Source of the DNA: UBA1435 sp041663285 | GTDB lineage: Bacteria; Patescibacteriota; Microgenomatia; UBA12405 | Length of the DNA: 7,186 bases | NCBI GenBank assembly: GCA_041663285.1 | Contig: JBAZSP010000035.1 | Location: 1-7,186, forward strand | Direction: 5' to 3' | Shown here: positions 4,750 through 7,186 of the stretch, piece by piece | How positions within the stretch are numbered: the stretch's first letter is position 1 | Layout of the letters: every line of letters begins with the position of its first letter | Made by a program: the position numbers and the translations under genes | The notes under the pieces: model-generated | The model's input: only the letters and a program-made list of their open reading frames with translations | The model's database searches: none | What the model was told of the DNA's origin: nothing

Positions 4750-5010
4750 CTGTTTCCTCCAGTCAAAAATGTGAAGGACCAAGAAAACCCAACGGCACCT
4801 ACTTCTTTTCAGAAGTGGGATCCAGTCAAACTTCTACAACTTATTTATATAGAAATCTAACTCGATCCCACTCCCGTTTTTGTTGTCAGGTTGTTAAAGA
4901 GCCGAAACGTTGGCAATTGCCTTACGTTCCCTTACCTATAATTTAGCCCTTCGGCCGCTTTGGCCTTTAGCATCATTACAGGTACCAATGTGACTTATAA
5001 TAACACATCA
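4750..5010 (-). ncRNA. Structured leader or candidate RNA upstream of the 60-aa gene
   Basis: About 240 nt lie between a promoter (4997-5024) and the 60-aa start with no coding frame. In RNA order: CCUGUAAU/AUUAUAGG arms (4982-4975 with 4942-4935) enclose GGCC/GGCC; GGAACGU/ACGUUUC (4930-4904) encloses the palindrome GGCAATTGCC (4912-4921); GTGGGATC/GATCCCAC (4871-4864 with 4822-4815) closes a 41-nt loop; and ACTTCT-GAAA-AGAAGT (4816-4801) is a perfect GNRA hairpin next to it. The density of perfect stems suggests a functional RNA, either a cis-regulatory leader or a stand-alone transcript. I found no match to RNase P, tmRNA, SRP RNA or a riboswitch I know. Confidence 0.45.
4756..4760 (-). 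promoter_or_regulatory. Shine-Dalgarno of the 60-aa gene
   Basis: GGAGG on the minus strand, 6 nt before ATG 4749. It overlaps the end of a 10-nt sequence, TTTGACTGGA (4767-4758), that is repeated exactly at 4830-4821 in the same leader. Confidence 0.75.
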
Positions 5011-5024
5011 ATTACGCATTTCAA
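4997..5024 (-). promoter_or_regulatory. Promoter of the structured leader and 60-aa gene
   Basis: On the minus strand TTGAAA (5024-5019, five of six) is followed after 16 nt by TATTAT (5002-4997, five of six). Transcription would begin near 4990 and produce the ~240-nt structured leader. The AT-rich core also reads TATAAT on the plus strand (4996-5001), but no -35 supports that direction. Confidence 0.5.
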
Positions 5025-5165
5025 TACCTATTCTGTATATATTCTTACCACAATCTCATTTATTTATAACAATCATCCTGGTAATTTCAATGACCAAAAT
5101 TACTTATTTTGAATTCAGCTTAATTCCACCTAAAATCCCCCTATCTACTCAACTTTTTCCTTTAG
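5025..5165. other. AT-rich intergenic region
   Basis: Between the stop of the 71-aa gene (5166) and the promoter at 4997-5024 I see no frame worth calling, no U-tailed hairpin and no RNA gene signature. A weak TTACC/GGTAA inverted repeat is present at about 5046-5085. This is the remainder of a gene-free stretch of about 415 bases. Confidence 0.5.
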
Positions 5166-5381
5166 TTATGTCTCTTTTCCCGAATAATACTTACAAATTG
5201 TCAATGGCTTATCTCCCACCGGTTTAATCCTCCAACAGGGAAAATGACCGCAATCGGTACAGTCAAGGTTTGATAAACTCGAAGGTCTAACATCTAAAAT
5301 TGTAGCGCTACCTTCACGAACTAATATCTGTCTTATTTCCTCCGCCGTTAGCGGCGGCAATACTACTCTCTTTCCCTTCAT
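5166..5381 (-). CDS. Hypothetical 71-aa four-cysteine protein (paralogue A)
   Basis: I do not recognise this family. The N-terminal half holds a short helix (LTAEEIRQILVREG, 11-24). The C-terminal half has DC-x2-C-x4-C (Cys41, 44, 49) and a final IC (Cys63), a likely zinc-ribbon-like site. RPS at 32-34, DC at 40-41, Cys44, a PC pair and the terminal L-x-IC line up with the 64-aa neighbour in the same register, so the two are paralogues. The ATG at 5381 lies 6 nt after a TATAAA box and its only purine-rich stretch (GGAG) is 1 nt from the ATG, too close to serve as a Shine-Dalgarno, so the mRNA is probably leaderless. There is no membrane segment or signal peptide, so it is presumably cytoplasmic. 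Confidence 0.7.
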   Translation of the reverse strand: MKGKRVVLPPLTAEEIRQILVREGSATILDVRPSSLSNLDCTDCGHFPCWRIKPVGDKPLTICKYYSGKET

Positions 5382-5387
5382 ACTCCG

Positions 5388-5417
5388 TTTATAACCCCTA
5401 CATACCTTTTACGTCAA
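5388..5417 (-). promoter_or_regulatory. Promoter of the 71-aa gene, matching that of the 64-aa gene
   Basis: TTGACG (5417-5412), an 18-nt spacer and TATAAA (5393-5388), then 6 nt to the ATG. The spacer contains GGTATGTA at exactly the same position as in the promoter of the 64-aa paralogue, and TA follows the -35 in both. The predicted RNA start coincides with the ATG. Confidence 0.75.
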
Positions 5418-5448
5418 TGATTCATTTTTGTCTTTTTCAATCACCAAT

Positions 5449-5643
5449 TCACTTTTTCGCCCTCCGGCATATTTTTAAGCCTCTCTGGCCTCTCCGGGGG
5501 CAAGGCAATGTGCAATGCTTGCAATCAGGACCTTGGATTTCCGATGGTCTGATCAAATTTGTACGACATCTGCCCTTTTTTGCACGCCTTAAAGCCTCCA
5601 ACAACTCTCCACCTCTAGGAATATCTATTCCTTTTTTGGGCAC
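5449..5643 (-). CDS. Hypothetical 64-aa cysteine-rich protein (paralogue B)
   Basis: I do not recognise this family. It is a strongly basic small protein with DC-x2-C-x3-C (Cys41, 44, 48) and a final KIC (Cys59), plus Cys26. RPS (32-34) and DCxxC (40-44) fall at the same residue numbers as in the 71-aa neighbour, so both likely bind zinc in the same way. The helix ELLEALRRAKKG (13-24) parallels the LTAEEIRQIL helix of its partner. The start is GTG at 5643, 7 nt after TATAAA, with no Shine-Dalgarno, which suggests a leaderless mRNA. It ends with TGA 31 bp before the partner's -35 box. The pair looks like an old tandem duplication including the promoter. Confidence 0.65.
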   Translation of the reverse strand: MPKKGIDIPRGGELLEALRRAKKGRCRTNLIRPSEIQGPDCKHCTLPCPRRGQRGLKICRRAKK

Positions 5644-5650
5644 AGTCCTC

Positions 5651-5680
5651 TTTATACCCTATACATACCCAATATGTCAA
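5651..5680 (-). promoter_or_regulatory. Promoter of the 64-aa gene
   Basis: A perfect -35 TTGACA (5680-5675), an 18-nt spacer and TATAAA (5656-5651), then 7 nt to the GTG start. The spacer carries GGTATGTA at the same offset as the promoter of the 71-aa gene, followed by TAGGG directly before the -10. TATAGGG also precedes the -10 of the 105-aa gene. Confidence 0.8.
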
Positions 5681-5682
5681 GG

Positions 5683-6000
5683 TTAATTATTTATTCTGAT
5701 CTCTCGAAGATAACGCTGCAGTCCAATTCGAAGATCACTCTCTTCTCCAGGATCTCGTCGCCGAATCGCCTTTTCAATTTCACGCTCATATAATGCAATT
5801 GTATGCATTTCTTCCCTTGTTAGATCTTCCATTCTTCTCAAGGGTGCCGACTTCCAATCCTCTTGAATTCCACGGTCTCCTCCTAGCACTGGTGTTTGTT
5901 TTCCGCCCACAACTACGCAACCAGGCCTCGCTTCAACTGGACCCTCCGCATGCCTTAACGCCCCTTTTACTCTTTTTAATAAAGACTTTCTTTCTGCCAT
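5683..6000 (-). CDS. Hypothetical 105-aa protein
   Basis: I do not recognise this family. The N-terminus is basic (MAERKSLLKRVKGALRHAEG), a Gly-rich middle (GCVVVGGKQTPVLGGDRG, 27-44) follows, and residues 60-101 form a charged two-helix segment (LTREEMHTIALYEREIEKAIRRR then ESDLRIGLQRYLREI). That segment faintly resembles the helical part of the 60-aa protein (LTR..., then E..L..YV..I). No membrane segment or signal peptide is seen. The ATG at 6000 has no Shine-Dalgarno; a TATAAT lies 42 nt upstream. It is the first gene of the minus-strand island and is divergent from the secretion-ATPase gene across a 161-bp gap. Its stop at 5683 lies 2 bp from the -35 box of the 64-aa gene. Confidence 0.6.
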   Translation of the reverse strand: MAERKSLLKRVKGALRHAEGPVEARPGCVVVGGKQTPVLGGDRGIQEDWKSAPLRRMEDLTREEMHTIALYEREIEKAIRRRDPGEESDLRIGLQRYLREIRINN

Positions 6001-6042
6001 TTTTTCATTTTGAATACCAAATATTAATTACTCTTATCCCTT

Positions 6043-6055
6043 ATTATACCCTATA
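6043..6055 (-). promoter_or_regulatory. -10 region of the 105-aa gene
   Basis: A perfect TATAAT (6048-6043) is preceded directly by TATAGGG, the same block that abuts the -10 of the 64-aa gene. No -35 at normal spacing is evident. Transcription near 6036 would give a leader of about 36 nt without a Shine-Dalgarno. Confidence 0.5.
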
Positions 6056-6147
6056 TATCAAACTCCATCTCCATTTTCTGGCTAGAAATACTCCGATAAT
6101 TTACCGCTTCCTTAATTTCCGCCAACTTTCTGCCCTAGATCTTTTTC

Positions 6148-6156
6148 TGCTACAAT
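6148..6156 (+). promoter_or_regulatory. Extended -10 promoter of the secretion ATPase gene
   Basis: TGC TACAAT is an extended -10 element with a five-of-six hexamer ending 5 nt before the ATG at 6162. The start of transcription would fall at or inside the start codon, so the mRNA should be leaderless. There is no Shine-Dalgarno in the preceding bases. It mirrors the frr promoter (TGC TATACT). Confidence 0.6.
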
Positions 6157-6161
6157 ATTTC

Positions 6162-7186
6162 ATGCCCGAAAGTTCTGATAATCTCACATTTTTGGAAATC
6201 CGTCATCCCCAGGAAAACGAATACACTCTCGAGTCGATGTCTTCCCTGCTGTCAAACTTCGTCCAGTTTGCTTCCGTCTCTTTTTGGGACAGACTTCGTG
6301 GTAAAAAGCCGACCATTGCCTCACTCGAAATCGTCCTGTTTGGAGGCCAAATCCACTTTGTCATTGTCACCCCTTCCGAACATACCGAATTTTTCCGCTC
6401 CCAAACTTTAGCCCAATACCCCAGCGCCATCACCCGAGAAATTACCGATTATCTTTTAACTGGCGTAGTAAACAATTTTTCGGAGCACAGCGATCGGTCC
6501 AGTATCAGCATGGACCCCGAAGGTAGCGCGCACCGTAAAAATTCGTTTACCAGCCAGTTACATAGCTGCCTACTGGGCCTCTCCCGCATTTACGACTACC
6601 CCGTCAAAACCGCCAAAGATTTCAAAGAAACCGATCCTCTCAATTCTGTTTTGGCCCCCATTTCCCGTTCCAACCAAACCAACGACTTTTTCCTTTATCA
6701 GGTCTTAATTTCTAACGCCCCCAAAAACTGGCAAAGCTCAATAATTTCTGTCATCCAAAACGGCATTGTGGTCGACAAAGAAAAAGGCTTCCGTCAGCCC
6801 CATCCCGACAAGGCCGTCTTTGAGCAAAAAATCCAATACCCTGGTCTTTTAACCCAAATAAATCTTATATCCACCAGCCCCGGCCTCATCTCAGCCGTCT
6901 CATCTTCCTTTGGGGTCTACACCTCTCCCCGGGGAAATTTTATAAAAACCTGCCAGCCGGGCTTTTTCAGCAAAGGCAAGCTCCTACCTTCCATCTTTAA
7001 CCGCGAAATCAAAGGCGGTCTTAAAAATCAGGTTTTAAACACCGAAGAATTAGCCGCTCTCTGGCACTTCCCCAACCGGCTAACCAAGCTACCCAATATT
7101 GCCTGGGGCAAAAAGCTTTACGCCGATCCTCCCGAAAATTTACCCATCCTTGAAGGCCTTTCCGACGATCAAAAAAAGTCCACCAC
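6162..7186 (+). CDS. N-terminal part of CPR type IV secretion/TraG-like ATPase (runs off the window)
   Basis: The frame stays open from ATG 6162 to the window end (341 codons, no stop). FLEIRHPQENEYTLESMSSLL near the start and VLNTEELAALWHFPN (291-305) followed by PPENLP (323-328) match, from memory, the conserved region just before the P-loop in the large CPR proteins annotated as type IV secretion or conjugative-transfer DNA-binding ATPases. No Walker A motif is present in the visible part; it should lie beyond 7186. The visible N-terminus has no membrane helix and no signal peptide. The start is set by an extended -10 box 5 nt upstream. Such proteins are thought to power DNA or protein transfer across the envelope. 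The gene is divergent from the small-gene island. Confidence 0.6.
   Translation, partial: MPESSDNLTFLEIRHPQENEYTLESMSSLLSNFVQFASVSFWDRLRGKKPTIASLEIVLFGGQIHFVIVTPSEHTEFFRSQTLAQYPSAITREITDYLLTGVVNNFSEHSDRSSISMDPEGSAHRKNSFTSQLHSCLLGLSRIYDYPVKTAKDFKETDPLNSVLAPISRSNQTNDFFLYQVLISNAPKNWQSSIISVIQNGIVVDKEKGFRQPHPDKAVFEQKIQYPGLLTQINLISTSPGLISAVSSSFGVYTSPRGNFIKTCQPGFFSKGKLLPSIFNREIKGGLKNQVLNTEELAALWHFPNRLTKLPNIAWGKKLYADPPENLPILEGLSDDQKKST

Noticed and set aside
4485..4946. 153-codon plus-strand frame over the hairpin array and the 60-aa gene
   Set aside because: It has low-complexity Pro/Ser composition, no Shine-Dalgarno, and runs across strong inverted repeats. The minus-strand gene in the same place has a well-placed GGAGG and better protein character.
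4901..4990. tmRNA, RNase P RNA or SRP RNA in the structured region
   Set aside because: I looked for the tmRNA ends and T-arm, the RNase P conserved cores and the SRP GGAAG-loop and found none on either strand.
4996..5001. Plus-strand TATAAT as a promoter
   Set aside because: No -35 at suitable spacing and no plus-strand gene downstream; the minus-strand reading of the same bases has a good TTGAAA partner.
6203..6433. Minus-strand 76-codon frame
   Set aside because: Lies fully inside the much longer open plus-strand ATPase frame, which has recognisable motifs; no start signal.

Overview
The window reads as a piece of a small-genome Candidate Phyla Radiation (Patescibacteria) chromosome, most likely Microgenomates-like. 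This is inferred from four things: a short 152-residue EF-Ts, an S2 protein with a long N-terminal extension, a single-PDZ RseP, and the start of a CPR-style conjugation/secretion ATPase. The standard genetic code works throughout. There are no tRNA or rRNA genes, no CRISPR array and no recognisable transposase.

Right-to-left on the minus strand, positions 3743 to 149 hold a translation/membrane housekeeping block: rpsB (ribosomal protein S2), tsf (EF-Ts), frr (ribosome recycling factor) and rseP (site-2 intramembrane protease). This is the familiar bacterial rpsB-tsf-(pyrH)-frr-...-rseP order, with pyrH and the lipid genes missing from between. Copies of a dispersed palindromic repeat (GTCATTRCG...GAAGCAATCTC) sit at the rseP stop and between frr and tsf. 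The rpsB-tsf gap holds a strong hairpin and an 18-codon mini-ORF that looks like a duplicated tsf start cut off by a GC-rich palindrome.

Positions 3844 to 6000 are an accessory island of six small minus-strand genes (60 to 105 codons) that I cannot name. Two of them (71 and 64 aa) are clear paralogues with a matching four-cysteine pattern, and their promoters also match. A third (69 aa) has its own Cys/His-rich motif. Between them lie about 400 gene-free bases (4750-5165), with a promoter and a highly structured candidate leader or RNA at 4750-5010, and a hairpin array next to a 57-nt tract with no G on the plus strand (4417-4544).

Positions 6162 to 7186 (plus strand, running off the edge) encode the N-terminal 341 residues of a protein resembling CPR type IV secretion/TraG-VirD4-like ATPases. 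Its ATP-binding part would lie beyond the window.

A recurrent theme is start-codon context. tsf, rpsB and the 69- and 60-aa genes have clear Shine-Dalgarno sequences. frr, the 71-aa and 64-aa genes, the secretion ATPase and possibly the 85-aa gene have a -10 box only 5-8 nt before the start codon and no usable ribosome binding site, which implies leaderless mRNAs. rseP has a leader of only a few nucleotides.
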